A stretch of DNA of 11,521 bases from Candidatus Scatomorpha stercoravium (GCA_018716005.1 DVKN01000079.1:1-11521); one strand, 5' to 3'; counted from the first letter of the stretch, positions 1-9,148 are shown. A program made the numbers and translations. The notes: generated by a model from the sequence alone, not told the origin.

Positions 1-688
1 CGGCGGGCCGCTGCCGGTCGTGATTTTCGTAAACGGCACCGGCGTAAAGGGCTCTAAATACCCCGCGCTCCAGAAGCACATGGCGTCCTGGGGCTTCATC
101 ACCGCCGCCACCGAGGAGGAGTACGCCTGGAACGGCTTCAGCGCCGAGATGTGCGTGCGCTTTCTGAGCATGCTGAACGAATACAGCCCCGAGGACGGGG
201 AAAACGTGTTTTACGGGAAGATTGACCTCGGAAGGGTCGGCATAACGGGCCATTCCCAGGGCGGCACGGGCGTCATAAACGCAATCACCGCGCAGCGGAA
301 CGCGGACATATACAAGGCCGCCGTCATACTCAGCAGCGGCGGGAACAAGGCGCTCTCCCGGGCGCTGCTCTGGGACTACGACGAGACGAAGATAAGCGCG
401 CCCGTGCTCATGCTCGCCTCCACGGGCGACGCGGACATAGGCCTCGTCCCGGCGGAGGACCTGCGCGCGCTCTATGAGAACATTCCCGACAGTACCGCCA
501 AGGTCATGGCGCGCAGGCGGGATGTGGGCCACGGCGAGATGCTCTACTGCTGCGACGGCTATGTGACCGCCTGGTTCATGTGGCTGCTTCAGGGAGACGG
601 CGCGGCCGCGGGCGCGTTCACGGGAAATGACCCAGAGCTCATGGATAACCCGCTCTATCTCGACCAAGACGCGAGCTTCCCGGCGTAA
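1..688 (+). CDS. Alpha/beta hydrolase (dienelactone hydrolase / PETase-like fold), 5'-truncated
   Basis: The reading frame is open from base 2 and continues upstream of the window, so only the C-terminal part is present. The GTG at 20 is internal, because the residues before it (GPLPV) already form the family's first beta strand. Numbered from that GTG, the nucleophile elbow is GHSQGG (Ser79). The acid is probably Asp137 or Asp139 in STGDAD, and the base is His171 in the GHGEM motif, giving a complete Ser-Asp-His triad. An oxyanion-type loop, NGTG, lies at residues 5-8. Proteins with this layout are soluble esterases or lipases of broad specificity; the substrate cannot be read from sequence. 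Whether a signal peptide exists is unknown because the N-terminus is missing. Downstream the gene runs directly into a bidirectional terminator, so it ends its transcript here. Confidence 0.85.
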   Translation, partial: GGPLPVVIFVNGTGVKGSKYPALQKHMASWGFITAATEEEYAWNGFSAEMCVRFLSMLNEYSPEDGENVFYGKIDLGRVGITGHSQGGTGVINAITAQRNADIYKAAVILSSGGNKALSRALLWDYDETKISAPVLMLASTGDADIGLVPAEDLRALYENIPDSTAKVMARRRDVGHGEMLYCCDGYVTAWFMWLLQGDGAAAGAFTGNDPELMDNPLYLDQDASFPA

Positions 689-694
689 AAGGGC

Positions 695-731
695 AAAAAA
701 CGTCCCCGTGCGGCTGCACGGGGACGTTTTT
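695..731. terminator. Bidirectional intrinsic terminator between the hydrolase and YbjQ-family genes
   Basis: A perfect 11-bp stem (701-711 with 716-726) encloses the loop GGCT. It has six A's on the left (695-700) and five T's on the right (727-731). It therefore looks like a Rho-independent terminator on both strands and separates two convergent genes. It lies just after the hydrolase stop, and its right edge touches the stop codon of the minus-strand YbjQ-family gene. Confidence 0.92.
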
Positions 732-1051
732 CAGTCGGTAATGACCGCGGTGCCGGAGGCGGAGACCATGAGCATGCCGCCGCCGTTTCCTAGGACCTCG
801 TAGTCGATGTCCACGCCGATGACGGCGGTGGCTCCGAGGTTCCCGGCGCGCTGGCACATCTCGCGCAGGGCCTCGTTGCGGGCGTCCTGCAGCTCCTCCT
901 CATAGCCCTGGCTGCGGCCGCCGAAGATGTCGCGCAGGCCGGCGCCGATGTCGCGGAACATATTCACGCCGGTGATGACCTCGCCGAAGACTATGCCGCA
1001 GTATTCGCGGATGGAATGGCCCTCGATGTTGTTGGTGGTCGTAACTATCAT
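731..1051 (-). CDS. YbjQ / UPF0145 family protein
   Basis: This is a 106-residue soluble protein of the usual length for the YbjQ (UPF0145) family, sometimes called putative heavy-metal-binding domain proteins. The family signature is clear along its length: the N-terminal TTTNNIEGHSI, then GEVITGVN (residues 23-30), GGRSQGYE (44-51), ALREM and LGATAVIGVDIDYEVLG (72-88), and SASGTAVI near the end. Biochemical function is not established for the family, and metal binding is only proposed. The ATG is supported by GAGGAG seven bases upstream. The gene starts 13 bases after the stop of the ligase-like gene, and its ribosome binding site abuts that stop, so the two are almost certainly co-transcribed. 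It has no promoter of its own that I can see and ends in the bidirectional terminator. Confidence 0.92.
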   Translation of the reverse strand: MIVTTTNNIEGHSIREYCGIVFGEVITGVNMFRDIGAGLRDIFGGRSQGYEEELQDARNEALREMCQRAGNLGATAVIGVDIDYEVLGNGGGMLMVSASGTAVITD

Positions 1052-1064
1052 GTTATATCTCCTC

Positions 1065-2492
1065 TCATGCTCCCTTGTCTGTGCGCGGGAGCTTATTCTG
1101 CTCGCGGGTGTAGACCCAGAGGTTGAAGCTTATCACAACCATGAAGGTGCTGACGGCGGGGGAGACCAGCGCGTGGCCGGCGATGACGGAGATGCCGAAG
1201 GCGGCCAGCGTGGAGTAGAGGTAGGAGCAGTACTTGAGCGAGCCGAGGCGCTGGCCCGGGCGGCGGAAGAACTGCACGGCGGCGTAGACGATGAAGGCGG
1301 CGTAGGGGATAAAGTAGAGGATGAAGCCGACGACGCCCTGGCGGATAAGGATGCCGAGGGGGTCTATCTCTATCATGAACTCGATGCTGCGCCCGTAGGC
1401 CTCGGTGTTCGCGTAGCCGGTGCCGAAGAGCTTCGTCATGAGCCCGCCGTCGAGGAAGACCTGGACGCTGGGCGAGGCCGAGAGCAGGCGTCGGGAGAGG
1501 ATCTGGTCTATGCTCTGCACGAGCTCGTTGTTGTCGATGAGCGCGCGCAGCCAGGTGCCGCGGCTGGCCTCCTGTATCTCCTTGCTCCACGAGGCCATGA
1601 TGAGCTCGGGGTCGCGGTGGAGGAGCTTCATGTAGATGTTGCTCATGTAGCTCTGCAGCGGGGAGAAGAAGTAGAGCACGAAGATGCAGACGGTGAGCGC
1701 GATGAAGATGAACATCCGCATACGGTACTCCGCCGTGCGGTGCTTCGCGTACATGACGACGCCCCAGACGGAGGCGATGAGGCAATATATGAGCGTAATC
1801 CCGAAAGCTATCTTGGTGCCGATGAAGTTCGCCGCGACGACGACGCTTACGAGCGTGAAGGCGATGAGCGCGCCCTTCCACCAGGTTTTGCGCGTGACGG
1901 TGGGCAGCTGCTTGAGGCAGTAGTATATGGTGATGGGCGAGGCGATGGCTATGATGCAGCTCACCTCGTTGGCGGCGTAGAACCAGCCCTTATAGCCGTA
2001 GCCGGAGTTGCTGTAGCTCACGAAGCTCGTCCCGGTGAGGAAGGCGACGAGGATGACGCCCACGTATATGCCGCCGGCTATCGCGATGGCGCGCGTGGAT
2101 ATCATGTGCCCGTACTCGCGGTATATGGCGTAGAGGAATACGACGGCAATGGGGGCGAAGTACACCTTGGCGAGCTCCTTCGCGTTCGCTATGCACAGCG
2201 AGAGGCCGCCCACGCTGAACATCCAGAGCATGAAGACCGCGAGGTAGGCGCAAATCACGCCGAGGGCGAGCACGCACCACTTCTTGCCCGGGTATTTGCA
2301 GATAAATACGACGTAGAGGAAGCAGAGTATCATGAACACGGCCCTTATCACCGCGCCCACGGTGGCGGACATTTCCGCCCTCGCGCCCAGGGCCGTCAGT
2401 ATGTCGACGAAGGGCTGCAATATGATGTAGACGCCCAGCAGCGCCGCAAGGTGCAGCTTGCTGAACTGCCTCGCTTTGGCGAGAAGACTCAT
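1065..2492 (-). CDS. O-antigen ligase / Wzy-polymerase-like membrane protein
   Basis: This is a 475-residue integral membrane protein with about ten to twelve hydrophobic segments (for example near residues 15-35, 48-66, 72-92, 111-124, 135-152, 175-192, 207-222, 226-248, 258-276, 386-408, 422-462). A large hydrophilic loop lies between about 278 and 380. That layout, the GWFYAANE segment at 169-176, KLFGTGYAN at 354-362 and the IEIDPLGIL..GVVGFILYF block at 374-394 match the O-antigen ligase/polymerase-like family found in Bacillota polysaccharide loci. Members join or polymerise lipid-linked glycans on the outer face of the cytoplasmic membrane. The substrate here is unknown, and no other polysaccharide genes are adjacent. 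AAGGTGGT five bases before the ATG supports the start. The gene is followed by a YbjQ-family gene in the same transcript. Ligase versus polymerase cannot be decided. Confidence 0.85.
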   Translation of the reverse strand: MSLLAKARQFSKLHLAALLGVYIILQPFVDILTALGARAEMSATVGAVIRAVFMILCFLYVVFICKYPGKKWCVLALGVICAYLAVFMLWMFSVGGLSLCIANAKELAKVYFAPIAVVFLYAIYREYGHMISTRAIAIAGGIYVGVILVAFLTGTSFVSYSNSGYGYKGWFYAANEVSCIIAIASPITIYYCLKQLPTVTRKTWWKGALIAFTLVSVVVAANFIGTKIAFGITLIYCLIASVWGVVMYAKHRTAEYRMRMFIFIALTVCIFVLYFFSPLQSYMSNIYMKLLHRDPELIMASWSKEIQEASRGTWLRALIDNNELVQSIDQILSRRLLSASPSVQVFLDGGLMTKLFGTGYANTEAYGRSIEFMIEIDPLGILIRQGVVGFILYFIPYAAFIVYAAVQFFRRPGQRLGSLKYCSYLYSTLAAFGISVIAGHALVSPAVSTFMVVISFNLWVYTREQNKLPRTDKGA

Positions 2493-2540
2493 GTGTTACC
2501 ACCTTATAAATATGATTGCGGCGCTGTGCCGTACCCGGAT

Positions 2541-2569
2541 AGCATATCCCAAACCGGCGCGATGCGCAA
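2541..2569 (-). promoter_or_regulatory. Candidate promoter for the ligase-like/YbjQ operon
   Basis: On the minus strand TTGCGC (2564-2569) is followed after exactly 17 bases by TATGCT (2541-2546), about 50 bases before the ligase start. The -35 matches consensus weakly (3 of 6) and the -10 fairly (4 of 6), so this is a tentative call. The rest of the 208-base gap (2493-2700) holds only the hairpin next to carB and the ligase ribosome binding site. Confidence 0.3.
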
Positions 2570-2652
2570 CATGAAATCGGTCGAAATATGAAAAAGTGTC
2601 ACATTAGACGGATTCACGGCCCGATTACGCCGAAAAATTGGCAGGATATGCA

Positions 2653-2685
2653 CTCCCCGCGCCAGCTTTAGACGGGCGCGGGGAG
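2653..2685 (-). terminator. GC-rich hairpin after carB, possible weak terminator
   Basis: A perfect 11-bp GC-rich stem (2653-2663 with 2675-2685) with an 11-base loop lies 15 bases after the carB stop. On the minus strand the only T-run (five T's, 2633-2637) starts 15 bases past the stem, too far for a canonical Rho-independent terminator. It may slow or protect the carAB transcript end, act with Rho, or let some transcription read into the ligase gene. Confidence 0.45.
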
Positions 2686-2700
2686 GGGAAAGTTCCGGCT

Positions 2701-5890
<3,190 letters not shown>

Positions 5891-5898
<8 letters not shown>

Positions 5899-6970
5899 CC
5901 ATGGCACCTCCCATCAGAGCGGCGAAACGGTCGAAGAGCTTCTCGCTGTCGCGCGGGCCGCTGTGCGCCTCGGGGTGGAATTGTACGGAGAAGGCCGCGA
6001 GGCCGGGGTAATCCACGCCCTCGACGGAGCCGTCGTTCACGTTTACGAACCTCAGCACGCCCGGCGTGCCGGCGAGGGACGCGCCGTCCACCGCGTAGCC
6101 GTGGTTCTGGCTGGTGATGTATACGCGCCCGGTTTTGAGGTCCTTCGCGGGCTGGTTCGCGCCGCGGTGGCCGAACTTCATCTTCGCCGTCCGCGCGCCC
6201 TGGGCGAGGGCCATCATCTGGTGGCCGAGGCATATCCCGAAGACGGGTATGCGGCCCATGAGCTCACGTATCTGCGATATCTCATAGACGTTCTCCGACG
6301 GGTCGCCGGGGCCGTTCGAGAGCATTACGCCGTCGTGCCCCGCCGCGAGCACGGCCTCGGCCGGCGTATCGTGCGGATAGACCGTGACGGCGCAGCCGCG
6401 CTTCCTGAGCCCGTCGGCGATTGACTTCTTATAGCCGTAGTCCATCAGCGCCACGGAGTATCCGGCGCCCTCGAGCGGGAAAAAGACCGGCTCCGTCACG
6501 CTCTTCTCGGCGGCGGCGCCCCTCACGGCGTAGCCGCGCACGCGCTCGAGGAGCTCCGGCGTGGGCTCGGCCGTGGTCACGGCCGCGTTCATGACGCCGT
6601 GCGTGCGTATGACCTGGGTGATGCGCCGCGTGTCCACGCCCTCTATGCCGGGGACGCCGTCGCGCTCGAGCAGCTCGCCCACCGTGAGCTCACAGCGGAA
6701 ATTGGAGGGGGAGGCGCAATATTCCTGACAAATTACCGCCTGGGCGTGAACTTTTCCGCTCTCGCAGTCGTCTAAACATATGCCATAGTTGCCGAGCTGC
6801 GGGAAGGTGAAGCAGATCATCTGCCCCGCGTAGCTGGGGTCGGTGAGGCTCTCCGCCGCGCCGGTCATGCCGGTCGTGAAGACCAGCTCGCCGACGCGCG
6901 TCCCCTCCGCGCCGAAGGAGCGCCCGGCGTACACGCTCCCGTCCGCCAAAAGCAAGTAAGCTTTCGCCAT
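5891..6970 (-). CDS. carA: Carbamoyl-phosphate synthase small (glutaminase) subunit
   Basis: This 359-residue subunit hydrolyses glutamine and passes ammonia through a tunnel to CarB. The N-terminal CPSase_sm domain (about 1-150) contains FTTGMTGAAESLTDPSYAGQ and the GIEGVDTRRIT segment. The C-terminal class I glutamine amidotransferase domain (about 170-355) has the nucleophile Cys247 in FGICLGHQ, the SQNHGYAV segment (287-294), and His332 and Glu334 in FHPEA, so the triad is complete. The ATG is preceded by GGAAGGGTGAT on the minus strand, with GGTGAT six bases from the start. carA is first in the carAB operon. A near-consensus promoter lies about 100 bases upstream, with an ARG-box-like palindrome in the leader. 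No PyrR binding loop or attenuator is evident, so arginine control is a better guess than pyrimidine control, by inference only. Confidence 0.97.
5907..5912 (-). promoter_or_regulatory. Ribosome binding site that decides the carB start
   Basis: GGGAGG on the minus strand lies within the last codons of carA, eight bases before the ATG at 5898. It overlaps the alternative in-frame GTG at 5907, which therefore cannot use it. This fixes the carB start at MPKDAG. Confidence 0.8.
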
Positions 6971-7018
6971 AGTATCATCACCCTTCCTGACTGAGCAGCG
7001 GTAAAAAGCGGCAGAGTA

Positions 7019-7032
7019 CGTATAAATATTCG
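7019..7032 (-). promoter_or_regulatory. ARG-box-like palindrome in the carAB leader (candidate ArgR/AhrC operator)
   Basis: On the minus strand CGAATATTTATACG matches 11 of 14 positions of TGAATATTTATTCA, a form of the ArgR/AhrC half-site pair. It is itself an imperfect palindrome. It lies about 27-40 bases after the predicted carAB transcription start, a position where a repressor could block elongation or clearance. Only one box is visible, whereas ArgR operators are often paired. Confidence 0.4.
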
Positions 7033-7065
7033 CAGACCGCCGAGTGAACCACTAATCTATTGCAT

Positions 7066-7094
7066 AATATACACTTTCATCACCCGTAAGTCAA
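7066..7094 (-). promoter_or_regulatory. carAB promoter
   Basis: On the minus strand TTGACT (7089-7094) and TATATT (7066-7071) are separated by exactly 17 bases, a near-consensus sigma-A promoter. Transcription would begin near 7059 and leave a leader of about 90 bases before carA. It lies back to back with a plus-strand promoter whose -35 starts 17 bases away. Confidence 0.75.
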
Positions 7095-7111
7095 GTAAAT
7101 ACTTTGCCGTA

Positions 7112-7140
7112 TTGACAATCCATTCTCTGCGTGATATGCT
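7112..7140 (+). promoter_or_regulatory. Upstream promoter (P1) for the GT2 glycosyltransferase gene
   Basis: A consensus -35 TTGACA (7112-7117) is followed after 17 bases by TATGCT (7135-7140). It points to the glycosyltransferase gene and would give a leader of about 115 bases. Confidence 0.65.
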
Positions 7141-7173
7141 AAACTGCCTTAATAAATTAACGTTCCGTGCACG

Positions 7174-7191
7174 TCTTAAAGCAATCTTAAA
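7174..7191 (+). repeat. Helically phased TCTTAAA direct repeat upstream of the second GT2 promoter
   Basis: TCTTAAA occurs at 7174-7180 and again at 7185-7191, exactly 11 bases apart. A looser copy (ATTTAAA, 5 of 7) lies at 7207-7213, a further 22 bases on. One-turn spacing just upstream of a -10 element (7224-7229) is the arrangement used by OmpR/PhoB-type response regulators. Identity of any binding protein is unknown, and chance is possible in AT-rich DNA. Confidence 0.35.
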
Positions 7192-7220
7192 CTCCGTTGA
7201 GAGATTATTTAAAACTGCAT

Positions 7221-7229
7221 TGCTATAAT
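7221..7229 (+). promoter_or_regulatory. Second, extended -10 promoter (P2) for the GT2 gene
   Basis: TGC directly before a perfect TATAAT (7224-7229) forms an extended -10 element. There is no good -35 at 16-18 bases; the nearest TTGAGA (7197-7202) is 21 bases away. Such a promoter often needs an activator, which fits the phased repeats just upstream. The leader would be about 25 bases. Confidence 0.6.
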
Positions 7230-7261
7230 CTTGGCATGAGAAATACAAGGGGGTTCTTCCC

Positions 7262-8527
7262 ATGGATACGATAAAGGCCATAAACTACGTGCTGCTGGTG
7301 TTCTTTTTCATCTGCTACGCATATCAGGCCGTCTACATCCTGATACCCTTCGTCGTGAAGAAAAAGCCGCACAAGCCGGCCGTCATGCACCGCTTCGCCG
7401 TGCTCATATCCGCGCGCAACGAGGAGGCCGTCATAGCGAACCTCCTCGACAGCATAAAGCGCCAGAGCTATCCCGCGGAGCTCATCAACATCTTCGTCTG
7501 CGCCGACAACTGCACCGACAATACCGCCGCCGTCGCGGCGGAGCACGGCGCGGAGGTCATAGAGCGCTTCAACCTCGAGCAGGTGGGGAAGGGCTACGCC
7601 CTCAACTACCTCCTCGGCCGCGTGGACGCGCTGTACCCGGACAGGCCCTTCGACGCCTACTTCGTCTTCGACGCGGACAACGTGCTCGAGCCGGACTATA
7701 TCGAGCAGATGAACCGCACCTTTTCCGACGGCTTCGAGGTCGTCACGAGCTACCGCAACTCCAAGAACTTCGGCGACAACTGGATAAGCAGCGGCTACGC
7801 GCTCTGGTTCATGCGCGAGAGCGCCTGGCTGAACCGCCCGCGCATGCTCGCCGAGACAAGCTGCGCCGTCTCCGGCACCGGCTTCATGTTCTCGCAGAAG
7901 GTGCTCGACGACTGCGGCGGCTGGAACTTCTTCCTGCTCACCGAGGACATAGAGTTCACCATTATGAACATAACAGCCGGCCGCCGCATAGGCTACTGCG
8001 GCGACGCCGTCCTCTACGACGAGCAGCCCACGAAGCTGCGCCAGTCGCTCAGGCAGCGCAAGCGCTGGACGCGCGGCTACGTGCAGGTCTTCATGAAGTA
8101 CGGCGGCGAAATGGTGCGCGGCATCTTCAAGGGCTCCTTCGCCTGCTACGATATGTTCATGAACATACTGCCCGCCGCCGTCGTCACGGTGCTGGCCGTC
8201 TTTGCGAACCTCGGCGGCTTCGTCTACTCCATACTGACGCACCAGGGCGCGGCCGTGGTCATCGCCTCCGTGCTGGGCGTGCTGAACAGCATGTACCTCA
8301 CCGTCTTCGGCATCGGCGCGCTGACCCTCGTCTCGGAGTGGAAGCGCATCTACGCCCCGGCCTGGAAGAAGGTACTCTTCACCTTTACCTTCCCGCTCTT
8401 CATGCTCACCTACATCCCATGTACCGTCGCCGGCATCTGCGCGCGCGACGTCGTCTGGAAGCCGATAGAGCACACCCGCGCCGCCTCCCTCGCCGAGATA
8501 CGCTCCGGCTCCCGCCGCGCGGCCTGA
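7262..8527 (+). CDS. Membrane glycosyltransferase, family 2 (processive, cellulose-synthase-like type)
   Basis: This 421-residue inner-membrane enzyme should transfer sugars from nucleotide-sugar donors to a growing glycan. An N-terminal membrane helix (about 7-31) precedes a cytoplasmic GT-A domain. That domain contains ISARNEE (49-55), Asp82 in ADNCTDNT, DADN (137-140) as the DxD metal site, SGTGFMF (204-210), TED (227-229) with the catalytic base Asp229, and the acceptor motif QxxRW (Gln265, Arg268, Trp269). Three C-terminal hydrophobic stretches follow (about 297-325, 329-357, 371-394). QxxRW plus membrane helices is typical of processive beta-glycan synthases, but no PilZ domain or partner subunit is present, so the product is unknown. 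AAGGGGGT seven bases before the ATG supports the start. It is transcribed divergently from carAB and alone, ending in a strong terminator. Isoleucine codons are 15 ATA, 11 ATC and 1 ATT. Confidence 0.92.
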   Translation: MDTIKAINYVLLVFFFICYAYQAVYILIPFVVKKKPHKPAVMHRFAVLISARNEEAVIANLLDSIKRQSYPAELINIFVCADNCTDNTAAVAAEHGAEVIERFNLEQVGKGYALNYLLGRVDALYPDRPFDAYFVFDADNVLEPDYIEQMNRTFSDGFEVVTSYRNSKNFGDNWISSGYALWFMRESAWLNRPRMLAETSCAVSGTGFMFSQKVLDDCGGWNFFLLTEDIEFTIMNITAGRRIGYCGDAVLYDEQPTKLRQSLRQRKRWTRGYVQVFMKYGGEMVRGIFKGSFACYDMFMNILPAAVVTVLAVFANLGGFVYSILTHQGAAVVIASVLGVLNSMYLTVFGIGALTLVSEWKRIYAPAWKKVLFTFTFPLFMLTYIPCTVAGICARDVVWKPIEHTRAASLAEIRSGSRRAA

Positions 8528-8540
8528 TATAAAATAGCGC

Positions 8541-8570
8541 GAAGCCGCCCCTCCGGGGGCGGCTTCTTTT
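8541..8570 (+). terminator. Intrinsic terminator after the GT2 gene
   Basis: A perfect 11-bp stem (8541-8551 with 8556-8566) encloses the loop TCCG closed by C-G, that is a UNCG-class stable tetraloop, followed by TTTT. It starts 13 bases after the glycosyltransferase stop codon. Confidence 0.92.
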
Positions 8571-8649
8571 GTGCTTTAGCGGGCCGATTTGTGCGTATTG
8601 CGGCAAAAATATCCCGTTAGATAGGACTTTTTATGGAGAGATTAAAATT

Positions 8650-8679
8650 TTAACGAGCTTATCAAAAATTTAGCGTTAA
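8650..8679. repeat. TTAACG/CGTTAA inverted repeat upstream of the small-protein promoter
   Basis: TTAACG (8650-8655) and CGTTAA (8674-8679) form a perfect 6-base inverted repeat with an 18-base AT-rich centre, ending four bases before the -35 at 8684. A near half-site, CGTTAG, occurs at 8615-8620. It could be an operator or simply an AT-rich UP element. The rest of the 273-base gap (8528-8800) holds the GT2 terminator, the promoter and the leader; I see no gene in 8571-8683. Confidence 0.3.
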
Positions 8680-8683
8680 GGTA

Positions 8684-8712
8684 TTGACAATTGTACTGCC
8701 CGGTGTTATATT
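8684..8712 (+). promoter_or_regulatory. Strong promoter of the 64-residue protein gene
   Basis: A consensus TTGACA (8684-8689) is separated by exactly 17 bases from TATATT (8707-8712), with an AT-rich stretch directly upstream resembling an UP element. Transcription should start near 8719, leaving an 82-base leader. This is the best-matching promoter in the window. Confidence 0.8.
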
Positions 8713-8800
8713 TGTCACGCGCCAAGGGAGAGCTCCCAGGCTAATAATTACGCACCGTCGAGTCCGGCACACGGGCCCTGCCCGGGAAGGAGATATTGCT

Positions 8801-8995
8801 ATGAAGACCGTACACGGCAACGGCATTAACTACGAAGTCATAGGCGAGCGCGAGGAAGAGGCTGCGGCCATACTGGCCGAGGGGCTTGACGCCGTCAGCA
8901 AGCGCCGCAACGCCTATGTTGACGAAAATATAGATGTGGTTCTCAATAGTGTGCGCGAGTACGGTGTCGACGTCAAGGCCGTCCTCCGCCGCTGA
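8801..8995 (+). CDS. Small protein of unknown function (64 residues)
   Basis: I do not recognise this protein. It is hydrophilic, has no membrane segment, signal peptide or cysteine, and carries about 12 acidic and 10 basic residues. Residues 1-14 look like a short strand-forming segment (VHGNGINYEVIG). The rest, from about 16, is probably mostly helical, rich in Ala, Glu and Arg, and ends in KAVLRR. The start at 8801 is set by AAGGAG (8787-8792) eight bases upstream. The reading frame stays open further upstream, but that part holds the promoter, so a longer protein is unlikely. Codon use resembles the neighbours, including 3 of 4 isoleucines as ATA. It is a single-gene unit with its own consensus promoter and terminator, suggesting independent and possibly high expression. 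An 82-base leader with a small hairpin (8772-8784) lies before the ribosome binding site. Confidence 0.75.
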   Translation: MKTVHGNGINYEVIGEREEEAAAILAEGLDAVSKRRNAYVDENIDVVLNSVREYGVDVKAVLRR

Positions 8996-9043
8996 GCCCT
9001 GTCTGAGCTAATCTTCTTTCATTTTCCCTCAATTCTTCCAAAA

Positions 9044-9078
9044 GCGGGCGCCCGGCCAGCCGGGCGCCTGCGTTTTTT
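9044..9078 (+). terminator. Intrinsic terminator after the small-protein gene
   Basis: A 12-bp GC-rich stem (9044-9055 with 9060-9071, one G-U pair) with loop CCAG is followed by G and six T's (9073-9078). It lies about 48 bases after the stop; the bases between are pyrimidine-rich and hold no gene. Confidence 0.92.
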
Positions 9079-9095
9079 GCCCGTCCGTGAATTCC

Positions 9096-9131
9096 GCGCC
9101 CCGCGGTATAACGGCCTGCGCCCCGCCGTAT
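9096..9131 (+). repeat. Direct repeat with 22-bp period upstream of tspO (candidate operator)
   Basis: GCGCCCCGCGGTAT (9096-9109) and GCGCCCCGCCGTAT (9118-9131) match at 13 of 14 positions and start exactly 22 bases, two helical turns, apart. The second copy runs into TATGAT (9129-9134), a possible -10 that has no convincing -35. The layout suggests a regulator bound twice on one DNA face at the tspO promoter. Confidence 0.4.
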
Positions 9132-9140
9132 GATATACAC

Positions 9141-9148
9141 GGGGTGAT
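9141..9148 (+). promoter_or_regulatory. Ribosome binding site that decides the tspO TTG start
   Basis: GGGGTGAT matches the extended Shine-Dalgarno GAGGTGAT at 7 of 8 positions and ends four bases before the TTG at 9153. It overlaps the other in-frame candidate, GTG at 9144, which has no ribosome binding site of its own. Confidence 0.65.

Noticed and set aside
927..2591. 554-codon plus-strand open frame
   Set aside because: It lies antisense to the ligase-like gene, is built of Ala/Glu/Val/Asp-rich low-complexity residues typical of GC-rich reverse frames, and has no ribosome binding site; the opposite strand encodes a coherent membrane protein.
6971..7060. PyrR binding loop or attenuator in the carAB leader
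   Set aside because: No PyrR consensus loop, anti-terminator or U-tract hairpin is visible in the leader.
7057..7281. 74-codon minus-strand frame in the carA/GT2 gap
   Set aside because: No ribosome binding site precedes its start, it spans both promoters and runs over the GT2 start; it is most likely chance coding in AT-rich control DNA.
7223..8473. 416-codon minus-strand open frame opposite the GT2 gene
   Set aside because: It is low-complexity acidic sequence, lacks a start signal and is antisense to a gene with complete catalytic motifs.
8745..8770. tRNA-like T-arm (TCGAGTC) in the small-gene leader
   Set aside because: Only three base pairs flank the loop and no anticodon, D or acceptor stems can be formed around it.
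8684..8800. Longer version of the small protein starting upstream of 8801
   Set aside because: The upstream part of the frame covers the -35, the -10 and the transcript leader; the ATG at 8801 has a strong ribosome binding site.
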